Shown here: positions 16,418 through 26,806 of the stretch, piece after piece | Position numbering within the stretch: position 1 is the stretch's first letter | How the letters are laid out: every line of letters begins with the position of its first letter | Assembly (NCBI RefSeq): GCF_051859125.1 | Contig: NZ_JBHYGG010000269.1 | Location: 1-64,000 of the forward strand | Direction: 5' to 3' | Source of the DNA: Gemmata sp051859125 | Lineage (GTDB): Bacteria > Planctomycetota > Planctomycetia > Gemmatales > Gemmataceae | Length of the DNA stretch: 64,000 nt | The notes under the pieces: generated by a model | What the model saw: only the letters and a program-made list of their open reading frames with translations | Database searches by the model: none | Told to the model about the DNA's origin: nothing | Translations under genes and position numbers: made by a program

Positions 16418-19315
16418 ATGATGTCGTTTTTCCTGAACCCGTGGGTCATGGCGGCCGGCCTCGGGCTGGCGGCCACGCCGGTCATCATCCACCTGATCAA
16501 CCGGATCCGGTTCCGGCGGGTCCAGTGGGCCGCGATGGAGTTCTTGCTCAAGGCGCAGAAGAAGATGCGCCGCAAGAAGATCCTCGAACAGCTCCTGCTG
16601 TTGCTCCTGCGCGTCCTGCTCGTGGTCCTCGCCGGGCTGCTCCTGGCCCGGTTCCTCGGGAGCGACCCGTCGGCCAGCAAGGAGACGCGGCCGGTGCTGC
16701 ACGTCGTCGTCCTCGACGACACGCCCAGCATGGGCGACACCGGCGCGGCCGCGGCCGGCGGGAAGGACGCCTTCGCCCGCGCCAAGTCGATGGTCACCGA
16801 CAAGCTGCTGCCCGCGGTCGCGAAGGCCAGCACCCCGCAGACGCTCCGGCTCGTCCGCATGTCCGACGGGGCCGACCTGCTCAACCCGAGCGCCAACCCG
16901 GACCGGGCTGCCGACGCGATCACCACCCAGGGGATCGAGGCGGTGAAGGCGGCCCTCGCGGCCGAGAAGCCGTCGCCGCTGCACGCGAGCGTCGTCCCCG
17001 GCCTGAAGCGGGCCAGGGAGCTGTTCGCCGGGCTGAAGGGGAACGAGACGGCCCGGGTCGTCCACCTCGTGTCCGACATGCGGAGCGCCGACTGGACCCG
17101 CGACGCCGAGGCCATCACCCAGGCGGTGAAGGAACTCACCGACGAGGGGGTGAAGGTCCACCTCATCGACGTCGCGGCCCCGGGCCGCAAGGTGGACCGC
17201 AAGTCCCCCGCGTACAGCGACAACGTCGGCATCGTCGAACTCAAGCCGCGGAACCGGGTCACCGCCTACGAGAAGGAGGTCGAGTTCGACATCCGCGTCA
17301 GGAACTACGGCAGCACCGACCTCAAGGACGTGCGGGCCGACGTGTTCGTCAACGGGGCCACGAACCACTTCGTCAACGTGCGGTTCGACACGCTCCCCGG
17401 CGGGCAGGAGGCGACCCAGACGTTCACCGTCACGTTCAACAGCACCCAGGGCGCGACGACCGGCACCCGCGAGGACCCGCTCGGCCGGTTCAACGTCGTC
17501 ACCGCACTGCTCGACAACACCGGCTCCGACGCGATCGCCGCCGACAACGTCCGCCACGCGGTCGTCGAGGTGAAGGAGAAGCTGTCGGTGCTGCTCGTCA
17601 CCCGTCCGCCCGACGAGGACAAGCCGACCAGCAAGGACGGCGACAGCTTCTCGCTCCGGCTCCTGTTCGAGGAGACCAAGCTCAGCGGCACCGAGGTCGT
17701 CAGCGGCACGGCGGCCGACCTCGACAAGCGCGACCTGCGCGACTTCAGCAGCATCTACCTCGTGAACATCCCGGCCCTGACCGCGTCGCAGGTCGCGAAC
17801 TTGGAGCGGTACGTCAAGGTCGACGGCGGCGGCGTCGGCGTGTTCCTCGGCCCGAACGTCGGCGTCGAGAACTACAACAACCTGGCGTACCGCAAGGGCG
17901 ACGGGTTCCTGCCGTTCCCGCTGCCGCCCGAGCCGACGCCGCCGCTCACCAAGGAGCAGAAGAAGAAGCGGGACGACACCCTCGCCAAGCGGATCCTGCT
18001 CCGCGACGCGGCGGCGAAGAGCCACCCGGCCCTCCGCGGGATCTACGAGAGCAAGGCCGGCGCGGACAAGGACACCGCCATCAAGGTCGAGCTGTCGTTC
18101 ATGATCACCAGCATCGACCAGCACTGGCCGGTCGCCCGGATCGGCAAGTGGCGCGAGGACCGCTCGATCCAGGAGCTGTACTGCCTGCCGAACGACCAGG
18201 CGATCTCGGAGTTCGAGGCCCGGGTCAAGAAGCTCACCGAGGCGATCAAGGCGAAGTACGGCGAGGCGAAGTTCGAGAAGTACCGCGGGACCGTGGACGC
18301 GATCCTGGGCCGGATGCGGGAACTCGCCGGCGACCCCGAGAACCCGCCGCTCACCGAACTTGCCCGCGAGGCCGACAAGCTGCTCTCAGACCAGATCAGC
18401 GAGGGCGACGCGAGCGAGGCGCTGCTCCGCGAGTTCTGGAGCCAGCCCGAGATGTCCGAGGCGAAGTCGCTGGCGCAGGCGCTCCGCGACTCCAGCCGGT
18501 TCGGCGACCCGCTGTACGTCGCCCGCAAGTACGGCAGCGGCCGCGTCGCGGTGTTCACCATCCCGGTGTCCGCCCCGTGGACGAACTGGCCGCTCGGCCC
18601 CGGCCTCGCCGGGTGGGTCGCGGTCATGACCGAGTTGCAGAAGTACCTCTCGGGCGGCAGCACCGACGAGAACCGCTCGATCGGCTCGCCCCTCGACCTG
18701 CCGTTCGAGCTGGGCCGGTACGAGCCCGAGGTGGCGTGGTCGTTCCTGACCTACGACGCCGCGACCGTCGAGAAGGGGAACCAGAAGCTCCCGCCGATCC
18801 GCGACCCGGTCCCGGGGCAGCCGGGCAAGAAGGTCGTGCTCGATTCGAAGGACGGCGCGATGCACCTGAACTTCGGCGACTCAAAGCGGCCCGGGGTGTA
18901 CTTGTTCGGCCTGACTCGGTTGAAGCGGGACACGGACCCGGCGAGCGCCCCGAGCAAGAAGCCCGAGTACCACGCGGCCGTGTTCAACTTCGACACCGAG
19001 CACGAGGGCGACCTGAAGCGGGTCCACACCGACGACTTCGCCCGCACCGCGAAGGGGGCCGAGGAGGTCCACTCGCTGGAGGACGACGCGTGGCTCGGCG
19101 TCCTGGAGCAGAAGCCGACGGACCTGTCGAGCGGGCGGTGGATCTACCTGCTCATCCTGTGCGTCCTGATCTTCGAACAGGCGATGGCCGTGCGGCTGAG
19201 CTACCACAACCGGCCCGACGAGGTGGAGATGTTCGCCCCGAGCGCCGCCGCCGCGATGGCCGGCCGCACCGTGGTCCCGACCGAAGGGGCCGAGCCCGCG
19301 GCCCCGCCGACGTGA
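16418..19315 (+). CDS. BatA-like membrane protein with VWA domain
   Basis: 965 aa. The N-terminus is the classic BatA module: MMSFFLNPWVMAAGLGLAA, then VIIHLINRIRFRRVQWAAME, a basic loop and a second membrane helix at about residues 56-80. A VWA domain follows with VVLDDTPSMGDT. Its metal site is D100-x-T102-x-S104, a Thr-for-Ser variant. A long periplasmic part follows, and a C-terminal helix (WIYLLILCVLIFEQAMAVRL) near residue 910 anchors it again. Family proteins assemble with MoxR and DUF58 partners; the substrate is unknown. ATG codons at 16418 and 16421 are both possible starts. The next gene starts 88 bp downstream. Confidence 0.88.
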   Translation: MMSFFLNPWVMAAGLGLAATPVIIHLINRIRFRRVQWAAMEFLLKAQKKMRRKKILEQLLLLLLRVLLVVLAGLLLARFLGSDPSASKETRPVLHVVVLDDTPSMGDTGAAAAGGKDAFARAKSMVTDKLLPAVAKASTPQTLRLVRMSDGADLLNPSANPDRAADAITTQGIEAVKAALAAEKPSPLHASVVPGLKRARELFAGLKGNETARVVHLVSDMRSADWTRDAEAITQAVKELTDEGVKVHLIDVAAPGRKVDRKSPAYSDNVGIVELKPRNRVTAYEKEVEFDIRVRNYGSTDLKDVRADVFVNGATNHFVNVRFDTLPGGQEATQTFTVTFNSTQGATTGTREDPLGRFNVVTALLDNTGSDAIAADNVRHAVVEVKEKLSVLLVTRPPDEDKPTSKDGDSFSLRLLFEETKLSGTEVVSGTAADLDKRDLRDFSSIYLVNIPALTASQVANLERYVKVDGGGVGVFLGPNVGVENYNNLAYRKGDGFLPFPLPPEPTPPLTKEQKKKRDDTLAKRILLRDAAAKSHPALRGIYESKAGADKDTAIKVELSFMITSIDQHWPVARIGKWREDRSIQELYCLPNDQAISEFEARVKKLTEAIKAKYGEAKFEKYRGTVDAILGRMRELAGDPENPPLTELAREADKLLSDQISEGDASEALLREFWSQPEMSEAKSLAQALRDSSRFGDPLYVARKYGSGRVAVFTIPVSAPWTNWPLGPGLAGWVAVMTELQKYLSGGSTDENRSIGSPLDLPFELGRYEPEVAWSFLTYDAATVEKGNQKLPPIRDPVPGQPGKKVVLDSKDGAMHLNFGDSKRPGVYLFGLTRLKRDTDPASAPSKKPEYHAAVFNFDTEHEGDLKRVHTDDFARTAKGAEEVHSLEDDAWLGVLEQKPTDLSSGRWIYLLILCVLIFEQAMAVRLSYHNRPDEVEMFAPSAAAAMAGRTVVPTEGAEPAAPPT

Positions 19316-19402
19316 GCCGGTGAGCCCGGGGCGCACGCCCCCGCTCGCTGCGACCGACGCCGACACACGACACACGACGCACCAGCGCGAGACGAATACG
19401 CG

Positions 19403-22400
19403 ATGAACCCCACGAACGAGCCGATCAAGGAAAGCGAATTCGTCCTGCGGCGGCTGGGCGAGTCGTTCACCCAGTTCCGAACGGACCTTCTGGGGTCCGT
19501 TCCGCCGTGGCTCCTGGCGGTCGCGGTGCTGGCGGTCGTCGCCCGGTACGGGTACGGCCGGTACCGCGCGAAGGCGCACCCGCACGCCAAGCCCGACGGC
19601 ACCCAGTTCTGGCTCGGGTGGGGCGCGATCCTCGCCGTCGCGGCGCTGGTCCTCGTCACCCTGGTGCAGTTCTACCGGGCCGACGCCTCGCAACTGAAGG
19701 GCGGCGGGGCTGCGGTCGCGCAGCTCTCGGCCCTCGGCCAGTCGAACGCGCAGCACTGGTACGTGTTCATCGGCGCGGTCTTCGCCGTCGGGTCAGTGTT
19801 CGTCGCGTGGATGTACGTCCGCGACGCCCGGACCGTGAAGTGGTACTGGGCCGCGCTCCTCGCCGCGAGCCGCATCTGCGTGTACGCGATCCTGTGCTTC
19901 GTGTTCCTGCTCCCCGCCCGGCAGACCTGGGAGCGGACCGAGAAGAAGTCCCGCGTCGTCGTCCTCGTGGACATCTCCCCGAGCCTGACGCGGGTGAGCG
20001 ACGACGTCTCGCGCAAGGGGCTGAAGCAGAAGACCCGGATGGACACGCTCATCGAGTTGCTGTCCGACAAGGACGTCGCCCTCGTCCAGAAGCTGCTGGA
20101 GCAGAACCCGGTCGCGGTGTACCCGTTCGGCACCCGGCTCGACGAGTCGTCCCGCGTCATCGAGCGGGACGAGACCCCGTGGGGGCCGGCCGAGTGGCGG
20201 GCGCTCGCCGAGTACGACTTCCGCCCGCTCATCACCAAGGGGCTCGACGCCAAGGACCTCGAAGCGGTCCGCAACACGGGCACCCCGGTCGAGTGGAGCG
20301 GCCCGAAGCCGGCCCCGGGCGTCGAGAAGCCCGAGCCCGCGAACTGGGCCGAGTGGGCCGCCAAGTGGGTCGAGCACCGCGCCCGGTGGGCCGCGAAGAA
20401 GGCCGCGTTCGACACCGAGAAGGGCGGCACCGTGCCGTTCCCCGAGACGCTCGTGAACGGGATCAGCGAGGCCGGGAACGCGACCCTCGCCGACAACCTC
20501 GAGAAGCTCGACAAGCGGGTGGACGTGGCCAAGTCGATCGCCCTGGGCACCAACGTCCCGGACTCGGTCGCCGCGGCCATCAACCGCGAGTCCCCGAACA
20601 TGGTCCAGGGCGTGATCGTGTTCTCCGACATGCGGAGCAACCTCGGGTCCGACTCGTCGTACCGCGAGCTGCGGGCGGCCGCGGCCCAGGCCAAGGTGCC
20701 CGTGTTCATGGTCGCCGTCGGTGAGGATCGGCAGAGCACCAGCATCAGCATCACCGACGTGCAGACCGACGACGTCGCGTCGCCCGACGAGGGGTTCAAG
20801 GTGTCCGTCGAGGCCGACGGCACCAACCTCGCCGGCAAGGCGGTCGCGGTCGAACTCGACCTGTTCCCGCCCGGGAGCGACCCGAAGACCGCGAAGCCGG
20901 CGTTCACGCTGAAGGACAACCGGCCGGACAAGGGCCGCGGGAGCTTCACCCCGTACACGCTCACGTTCGCCCCCGGCGACCCGCCGCACGGCCAGGTCGA
21001 GTTCGTCGTCGACCCGGCCCGGCTCGCGGCCGACCCGGACCCGGACGCCCGCGCCCTGACGACCGAGTCGAAGGACGCGGCGATCAAGAAGCCGGTGCTG
21101 CGCGAGGGGCCGTGGACCGTTCGCGCCCGCATCCCCCGCGACGAGAACGAGGTGTTCCCGGACGAGTTCCACGTCCGCGAGCGGCCCGGCATCCAGGTGA
21201 TCCAGAAGAAGATCCGCGTGCTGCTGATGGCCGGCGCGCCGAGCCGCGAGTTCCAGTTCGCCCGCACGTTCCTGAACCGCGAGGTGGCCGAGAACCGGGC
21301 CGCGCTCACCGTGCTGGTGCAGAACGAGGCCGGCACCACCGGCAAGCTGACCCCGAACCCGACCGAGAAGCTGATCGCCCGGTTCCCGAACAGGCTCGAC
21401 CTGGCCGCCAAGGACCCGGACCCCGAGCAGAAGCCGTACAACCTCAACGAGTACGACGTCATCCTCGCGTTCGACCCGGACTGGACCGAGGTGTCGCAGC
21501 AGCAGGCCGACGACCTGAAGGTGTGGGTCGAGCGGCAGGGCGGCGGGTTCGTGCTCGTCGCCGACCGGATCAACACGTACCAGCTCGCCCGGGTCGAGCC
21601 GAACAGCCGCCTCAGCCCGGTCCTCGACGTCCTCCCAGTGCTCCCCGACGACGTGATCGCCGTGAAGATCCGGGCGATCCCCAAGACCCCGCGGCGGCTG
21701 TACCTGCACCCGCTGCCCGGCTCGGACCTGCTGAAGATCGACGACCCGGCGGTGGTCGAGGAGAAGAAGGACGGCAAGGAGCCCGAGACCGACCCGGTCG
21801 CCGGGTGGGAGCGGTTCTTCACCGACCGCAAGGCGTACGCCGAGAGCAAGGACTTCAAGGTCGAGTTCTTCCCCCGCCGCGGGTTCTTCTCGTGCTACCC
21901 GGTGAAGGACGTGAAGCCCGGCGCGCACGTGCTGGCCGAGTTCGCCGACCTGGACGACCGGGGCGAGAAGGTGCTCCGCCCGTACATCGTCGTGAGCAAC
22001 CCGGCGGCCGGGTTCCGCACCGCGTACATGGGGTCCGGCGAGATCTACCGCATGTACGCCTTCGACCGCGAGTACTACGAGCGGTACTGGGCCAAGCTCA
22101 TCAAGTACATGGCCGCCAAGCGGAACGTGAAGGCGTCCCGCGGCCGGGTCATCACCAACAAGGAGGTGATCTCGACCAACCCGATCCGGGTGACGGCGCA
22201 GTTGCTCGGCACCACCTCGAAGCCCTACCCCCCGGGGGCGATCGACCCGAAGTTCAAGATCCTCCGCGTGTCGCCCAACGGCGAGAAGAAGGAAGAGGGC
22301 CCGTTCCCGCTGACGGCGTCCGGGGCCGAGGGGTACTTCCGCGGGCAGGTGGCCGCCGACCCGAAGCTGTTCCCGCCCGGCGACTACGAGTACTTCGCCG

Positions 22401-23014
22401 TCGTGGACGTGCCCGACAGCACCGGCGAGACCGTCCGCAGCCCGTTCCGCGTGCTGAAGTCGGACCTGGAAATGGACGTGACGAAGCCGGACCTGGCGGC
22501 GATGCTCCAGATGGCCAGCCCGCTCGACGCGCTCCAGGAGCGGGTGCCCGAGCGGGTCCGCTCGGCGTTCGCCGCGGGGCTCCCCAAGGAGGGCGCGGCC
22601 ACGAAGCTCGCGTTCAAGCTCTCCGACAAGGCGCTCATCCGGCTGATCCCCGAGTGCTTCAAGACCGACACCCGCCGGTACGACCACCGCGGCCCGGTCG
22701 AGGACCTGTGGGACGAGAAGGTCGCGCTGCTCGACGTCGACAGCCCCGCCGCCCAGGAGCAGCTCAAGAAGTGGGGGTTCCGGGACCGGGCCGACAAGAA
22801 CGAGCGGGCCGCGACCCCGCTCCGCGACTTCGTGACCCGCGGGCCGCGCGTGTTCCGGACCTCGGCCCAGGACACCCCGCCGGTCGACGCGGCCGGCCAG
22901 CCGGTCGCCGCCCGCGCCGCGAATAGCCAGATCGCCGTGAGCTGGGTGCTGTTCGTGGTGGTCACCTGGCTGTGCTTCGAGTGGCTGTGCCGGAAGCTCC
23001 TGCGGCTGGCGTGA
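19403..23014 (+). CDS. Large membrane protein with VWA-type domain and GATase-like region (Bat cluster)
   Basis: 1203 aa. Four hydrophobic helices lie in the first 175 residues (for example WLLAVAVLAVVARYGYG and HWYVFIGAVFAVGSVFVAWM). A VWA-type strand with an intact D-x-S-x-S site follows (VVLVDISPSLTRVS, about 188-193). The central part contains a segment resembling the glutamine-amidotransferase-like domain common in planctomycete Bat proteins (YDVILAFDPDWTEVSQQQAD, then WVERQGGGFVLVADR). A C-terminal helix (IAVSWVLFVVVTWLCFEWLC) closes it. It is collinear with the BatA-like gene upstream and the DUF4175-like gene downstream, so a membrane complex with them is the natural inference. Confidence 0.8.
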   Translation: MNPTNEPIKESEFVLRRLGESFTQFRTDLLGSVPPWLLAVAVLAVVARYGYGRYRAKAHPHAKPDGTQFWLGWGAILAVAALVLVTLVQFYRADASQLKGGGAAVAQLSALGQSNAQHWYVFIGAVFAVGSVFVAWMYVRDARTVKWYWAALLAASRICVYAILCFVFLLPARQTWERTEKKSRVVVLVDISPSLTRVSDDVSRKGLKQKTRMDTLIELLSDKDVALVQKLLEQNPVAVYPFGTRLDESSRVIERDETPWGPAEWRALAEYDFRPLITKGLDAKDLEAVRNTGTPVEWSGPKPAPGVEKPEPANWAEWAAKWVEHRARWAAKKAAFDTEKGGTVPFPETLVNGISEAGNATLADNLEKLDKRVDVAKSIALGTNVPDSVAAAINRESPNMVQGVIVFSDMRSNLGSDSSYRELRAAAAQAKVPVFMVAVGEDRQSTSISITDVQTDDVASPDEGFKVSVEADGTNLAGKAVAVELDLFPPGSDPKTAKPAFTLKDNRPDKGRGSFTPYTLTFAPGDPPHGQVEFVVDPARLAADPDPDARALTTESKDAAIKKPVLREGPWTVRARIPRDENEVFPDEFHVRERPGIQVIQKKIRVLLMAGAPSREFQFARTFLNREVAENRAALTVLVQNEAGTTGKLTPNPTEKLIARFPNRLDLAAKDPDPEQKPYNLNEYDVILAFDPDWTEVSQQQADDLKVWVERQGGGFVLVADRINTYQLARVEPNSRLSPVLDVLPVLPDDVIAVKIRAIPKTPRRLYLHPLPGSDLLKIDDPAVVEEKKDGKEPETDPVAGWERFFTDRKAYAESKDFKVEFFPRRGFFSCYPVKDVKPGAHVLAEFADLDDRGEKVLRPYIVVSNPAAGFRTAYMGSGEIYRMYAFDREYYERYWAKLIKYMAAKRNVKASRGRVITNKEVISTNPIRVTAQLLGTTSKPYPPGAIDPKFKILRVSPNGEKKEEGPFPLTASGAEGYFRGQVAADPKLFPPGDYEYFAVVDVPDSTGETVRSPFRVLKSDLEMDVTKPDLAAMLQMASPLDALQERVPERVRSAFAAGLPKEGAATKLAFKLSDKALIRLIPECFKTDTRRYDHRGPVEDLWDEKVALLDVDSPAAQEQLKKWGFRDRADKNERAATPLRDFVTRGPRVFRTSAQDTPPVDAAGQPVAARAANSQIAVSWVLFVVVTWLCFEWLCRKLLRLA

Positions 23015-23044
23015 CGCCAACGGGTCTTGCTTTGGTTGCTGGAG

Positions 23045-23063
23045 CCGGGGTCTGTGACCCCGG
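23045..23063. repeat. Intergenic hairpin ccggggtc...gaccccgg
   Basis: An 8-bp perfect stem with a 3-nt loop, about 30 nt after the stop at 23014. It belongs to the same GGGGT/ACCCC style as the other intergenic hairpins of this window. The 180-bp gap it lies in (23015-23194) shows no coding sequence. Confidence 0.45.
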
Positions 23064-23194
23064 ACGCACACGGAGTCCCAGACGCGCCGCCCTCACAGAG
23101 GCCGGCTACAGAAGACAAACACGGTGTCACCGGGCGCAGCGCCCCGCGACCGCGAGCGAAACACGTACGACTTGCCCCTGTGGGACCGAAGATC

Positions 23195-26100
23195 ATGGCG
23201 ACCGCGACCGGCACCCCGAAGCCCGCGACCCCCCGCGACGAGCGGATCTACAGCCCGCTCGAACAGCTCCGCGGCACGATCCGCAGGTACGTCCTGATCG
23301 AGGGCGTGCTCTCGGTCCTGCTGTTCCTCGTCGCGTGGTTCACCCTCGCCCTCGTCCTCGACTACGGCGTGTTCAAGGCGTTCGGGTGGGACTGGGTCCA
23401 GGACGGCGCGTACGGGCTCCGGGTCGCGGCGCTCGCCGCCACCGCCGGGCTCCTCGGCGGGATCTTCGTGTTCCGCATCGCCCGCCGCGTCCTCGTCGAG
23501 TTCTCGCACGGCGCGCTGGCGCTCGTGCTCGAGCGGAAGTTCCCCAAGCTCCTCGGCGACCGGCTCATCACGGCCGTCGAACTGGCCGACTACGACCACG
23601 CCGCGAAGCTCGGGTACTCGGTCGCGATGATCCGCCGGACCGTGGACGAGGCCCGCGAGCAGGTCGCGAAGGTGCCGGTGAACGAGGTGTTCAACTGGCG
23701 GCGGCTCCGGGTGCTGGCCGCGGTGCTCGTCGCGTGGGTGGGCGGGCTCGTGGCGGTCGCGTTCGCGGCCCACGCCGCCTCCGCCGGGCGGTTCCAGCCG
23801 GCGCACGCGGCGTGGACGGGCTACCACGTCGCCAGCATCATCGCCGAGCGCGACCTCGCCCTGATGGACACCCCGTGGCCGCGGCGGGCGCTGGTGGAAC
23901 TCCGCAGCGCCAGGGACAACGCCCCGATGGGCGACGCCGGGATCCGCGTGGCCCGCGACGGCGCGCCGCCCCGGCTCAGGGTGAAGGCGTACCAGTGGGT
24001 CGTCGCCGACCGCACGAGCCCGAACGGGTGGCGGCCGCTCATGTGGGCCGACGTGACCGAGGCCCTCGTCGGAGTCCCCGTGCCCGAACTGCCGGCCACG
24101 ACGGCGCTGCCCGCCGACCCGGCCGCCCGCACCGTCGACGCGGTCCTCGAGGACCAGACCACCCGGGCCGCGATCAGCACCGCGATGGGCGGCGAGCGGT
24201 ACACGGAACTCAGCGCCGTGTTCGACAAGCTCGAAGAGATCGCCGCCCGGCCGTCGTCGGGCCGCACCCTGCGGAAGCTCGACAAGCCGACCGAGGTGAC
24301 GTTCAAGTACGTCGGCGTGCAGACGGCCGGCGACGGCGAGCTGAAGTCCGAGGGCAGCGACGAGTACGCCGGCGACGTGACCGGGCTCACGGAGGACGTG
24401 CTGTTCACGGTCCGGGCCGAAGACTTCCGCACCCCCGAGCGGGGCATCACCCTCGTCCCCCCGCCGTCGCTGATGACCCTCATCAAGGAGGAGTACCAGC
24501 CGGCCTACCTGCACTACGCCTCGCCGCTGGTCCCGGACCCGGCCGACCCGGCGAAGATGGTCGTCGGCGGGTGGAAGGAGCTCGCCGGCCTCCGCCAGCG
24601 CGTCCCGGACGAGAAGCTGTCGACGACCGGCGACCGCACCGTGTTCGTCGTCCCGGTCGGCAGCGAACTCGTGATCCACGGGCTCACCGAGAAGCCGATC
24701 ACCGGGGCGTTCGCGCTCCCGAAGCGCGGCCGCGTGCCGGGCGGCAAGGTGAAGGTCGTGGACGGCAAGGAGCTGCGGTCCGACGACCCGGTCCCGCTGC
24801 CGGTCGAGACGAAATTGGTGACCGAGAAGGAGGGCGACGCACCGGCCGAGCGCGGCAGCTTCTCCATGGCGTTCAAGGGGGCCGACCGCGTCACCGACGT
24901 CGTCGAGTTCGACCTCGACTTCGTGAACGCCGACGGCATCCACCTCACCAAGCCGTGGCAGATCCTCATCCAGGTGACCGAGGACCAGGCCCCGGTGGTC
25001 GAGGTGGTGCCCGAGTTCATCCGCAAGGTCGGCAAGGAGTTCTGGGTCACCACGCGGGCCAAGATCCCGTTCAACGCGGAGAGCAGCATCCGCGACGACT
25101 CGGGGCTCAGCAAGGTCGCGTACACCATGACCTACGAGCCGAAGGACGCCACCACCGTCCGCGGCCTCCAGTTCGCGAACTTCAGCAAGGCGGCCGCGGT
25201 GCCCGCGGTCGCGGGCGAGGTCGCGGGGCTGGCGGTCGCGGCCGGGGCGTACGTGTTCCAGGTCGCGTCCGACGACGCCAACGCCCGTAAGGAGGCGTCG
25301 TTCCCGATGGGCCAGTTCGCCGGCCGCGGCGGGCTCAACGACAGCCTGAAGCGCGAGACCCTCGCGACGATCAAGTCGCGCCTGAGCGACCCGGCCGCGG
25401 GCGTCAAACCCGAACTCGTCAAGCGGATCGAGCTGCGGACCGAGGCCCGCATGGGGTTCACCCGGCCGGACGGCATCTTCGAGAAGTTCGGCTGGCAGGT
25501 GTCCGGCGACTACTTCGACGTCGGCGCGCTGAAGGCGCTCCAGGTCGCCCCCGGCGACGTGCAGCCGCGGTACGAGCTGACGCTGAGCGTCGAGGCGACC
25601 GACGCGAACTTCGACACCGGCCCGCGGGTCGGCCGGTCCGAGCCGATCACGCTGCTCGTCGTGTCCGAGGGCGACCTGCTCGTGAAGCTCGGCGAGGACG
25701 AGGAGCGGCTCGGCGGCAAGCTCGACGAGGTCATCAAGAAGCTCGACGGCTCGAAGGTGAAGTACGAGTTCGTGCGGTCCAAGGCCGAGCGGCAGTTGCC
25801 CGACGAACTGGAGGCCGTGAAGGTGCGGTCGAAGGACGCCTGGCAGGACGTGCTCAAGGCCCGCGACACGATCCAGCAGGTCGCCCGCGACTTCCGCCGG
25901 CTCGAGCGCGAGTGCATCTACAACGTGGTGAACGAGAAGTCGATCGCGTTCTACGGCGAGTACGCCAACCGCCTGGAGCGCACGCTCGGCGAGAACCCGC
26001 CGACCGTGAGCGAGGCCGAGGAGCGGAGCCTCGGGCAGCGGCAGCCCCAGTCCACGTTCCCCGCGGTCGACCGGCTCATGGGCACCGCCCAGACCGAGTT

Positions 26101-26626
26101 CGACCAGGGCCGGTACATCGACCCGGGGGTCGTGAACACCGCGTACCTCGAACTCGGCAAGCTGTACGACGAGATCGTGAAGATCCGCGCCCTGCTCGGC
26201 GAGGTCCAGTCCAAGGACCGCCTGCGGAACATGATCCAGTCGATCAAGGACAAGCAACTGCTCATCAGCAAGGCGATCAGAGACGTAGAGATCGAGGCCG
26301 CCCGGGAGCGGACGTCGAAGATTCCGCTCTTGGGCACGGCCGGCCCGCTGTTCCTGGCCAAGGGCGAGGCGAAGAAGCTCCGCCAGACGATCAAGTGGGG
26401 CCAGTTCGAGAGCGACACGCTCAAGGTGAAGGTGGTCGCATCCGATCCGTCGGTCGTGGTGCCGGCGGAGATCACACTCGACTTCGAGAAGAACAGCATC
26501 GACTTCGAGTACGAGGTCCGTGCCGGGTCGAAGGAGGGCGACTTCACCGTGACGCTGACCCCCGTGGTCGGCCCCGACGTTCCCGGGAAGATCGTCCCTA
26601 TCGTCGTGCCGATCACCGTGAAGTGA
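23195..26626 (+). CDS. DUF4175-like membrane protein (Bat cluster)
   Basis: 1143 aa from the ATG at 23195 (MATATGTPKPATPRDERIYS). Three helices lie near the N-terminus: IEGVLSVLLFLVAWFTLALV, AALAATAGLLGGIFVF and VLAAVLVAWVGGLVAVAF. A very long extracytoplasmic part follows, and the last 250 residues are rich in charged helices (for example QQVARDFRRLEREC). The topology and position in a MoxR/BatA cluster match proteins annotated DUF4175 or simply hypothetical in planctomycetes. The DUF4175 name is my best guess and not certain. Function is unknown; the helical tail may bind the coiled-coil secreted proteins encoded next. Confidence 0.65.
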   Translation: MATATGTPKPATPRDERIYSPLEQLRGTIRRYVLIEGVLSVLLFLVAWFTLALVLDYGVFKAFGWDWVQDGAYGLRVAALAATAGLLGGIFVFRIARRVLVEFSHGALALVLERKFPKLLGDRLITAVELADYDHAAKLGYSVAMIRRTVDEAREQVAKVPVNEVFNWRRLRVLAAVLVAWVGGLVAVAFAAHAASAGRFQPAHAAWTGYHVASIIAERDLALMDTPWPRRALVELRSARDNAPMGDAGIRVARDGAPPRLRVKAYQWVVADRTSPNGWRPLMWADVTEALVGVPVPELPATTALPADPAARTVDAVLEDQTTRAAISTAMGGERYTELSAVFDKLEEIAARPSSGRTLRKLDKPTEVTFKYVGVQTAGDGELKSEGSDEYAGDVTGLTEDVLFTVRAEDFRTPERGITLVPPPSLMTLIKEEYQPAYLHYASPLVPDPADPAKMVVGGWKELAGLRQRVPDEKLSTTGDRTVFVVPVGSELVIHGLTEKPITGAFALPKRGRVPGGKVKVVDGKELRSDDPVPLPVETKLVTEKEGDAPAERGSFSMAFKGADRVTDVVEFDLDFVNADGIHLTKPWQILIQVTEDQAPVVEVVPEFIRKVGKEFWVTTRAKIPFNAESSIRDDSGLSKVAYTMTYEPKDATTVRGLQFANFSKAAAVPAVAGEVAGLAVAAGAYVFQVASDDANARKEASFPMGQFAGRGGLNDSLKRETLATIKSRLSDPAAGVKPELVKRIELRTEARMGFTRPDGIFEKFGWQVSGDYFDVGALKALQVAPGDVQPRYELTLSVEATDANFDTGPRVGRSEPITLLVVSEGDLLVKLGEDEERLGGKLDEVIKKLDGSKVKYEFVRSKAERQLPDELEAVKVRSKDAWQDVLKARDTIQQVARDFRRLERECIYNVVNEKSIAFYGEYANRLERTLGENPPTVSEAEERSLGQRQPQSTFPAVDRLMGTAQTEFDQGRYIDPGVVNTAYLELGKLYDEIVKIRALLGEVQSKDRLRNMIQSIKDKQLLISKAIRDVEIEAARERTSKIPLLGTAGPLFLAKGEAKKLRQTIKWGQFESDTLKVKVVASDPSVVVPAEITLDFEKNSIDFEYEVRAGSKEGDFTVTLTPVVGPDVPGKIVPIVVPITVK

Positions 26627-26644
26627 TCCGAGTTGTGTCGCACT

Positions 26645-26666
26645 GCGGGGGGCACCTGCCCCCCGC
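26645..26666. terminator. GC-rich hairpin after the DUF4175-like gene
   Basis: A 9-bp perfect stem (gcggggggc / gccccccgc) with an acct loop, 18 nt after the stop at 26626. It lacks a T-run. The following gene has its own strong ribosome binding site and 180 bp of upstream DNA, so a separate promoter is plausible. Confidence 0.55.
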
Positions 26667-26806
26667 TCGCGCGTTCCCGACCGGTAACGCTCGTGTAACG
26701 GCCCGCCCCGCCCGAAGGTTATCCCCTCCGCCACGGTTGGATCGGATTCCCTGGGTCGTCTCCTTTGCAGCCTGAACCACCGCGACTCGTTCCGGAGGAT
26801 GTTCCC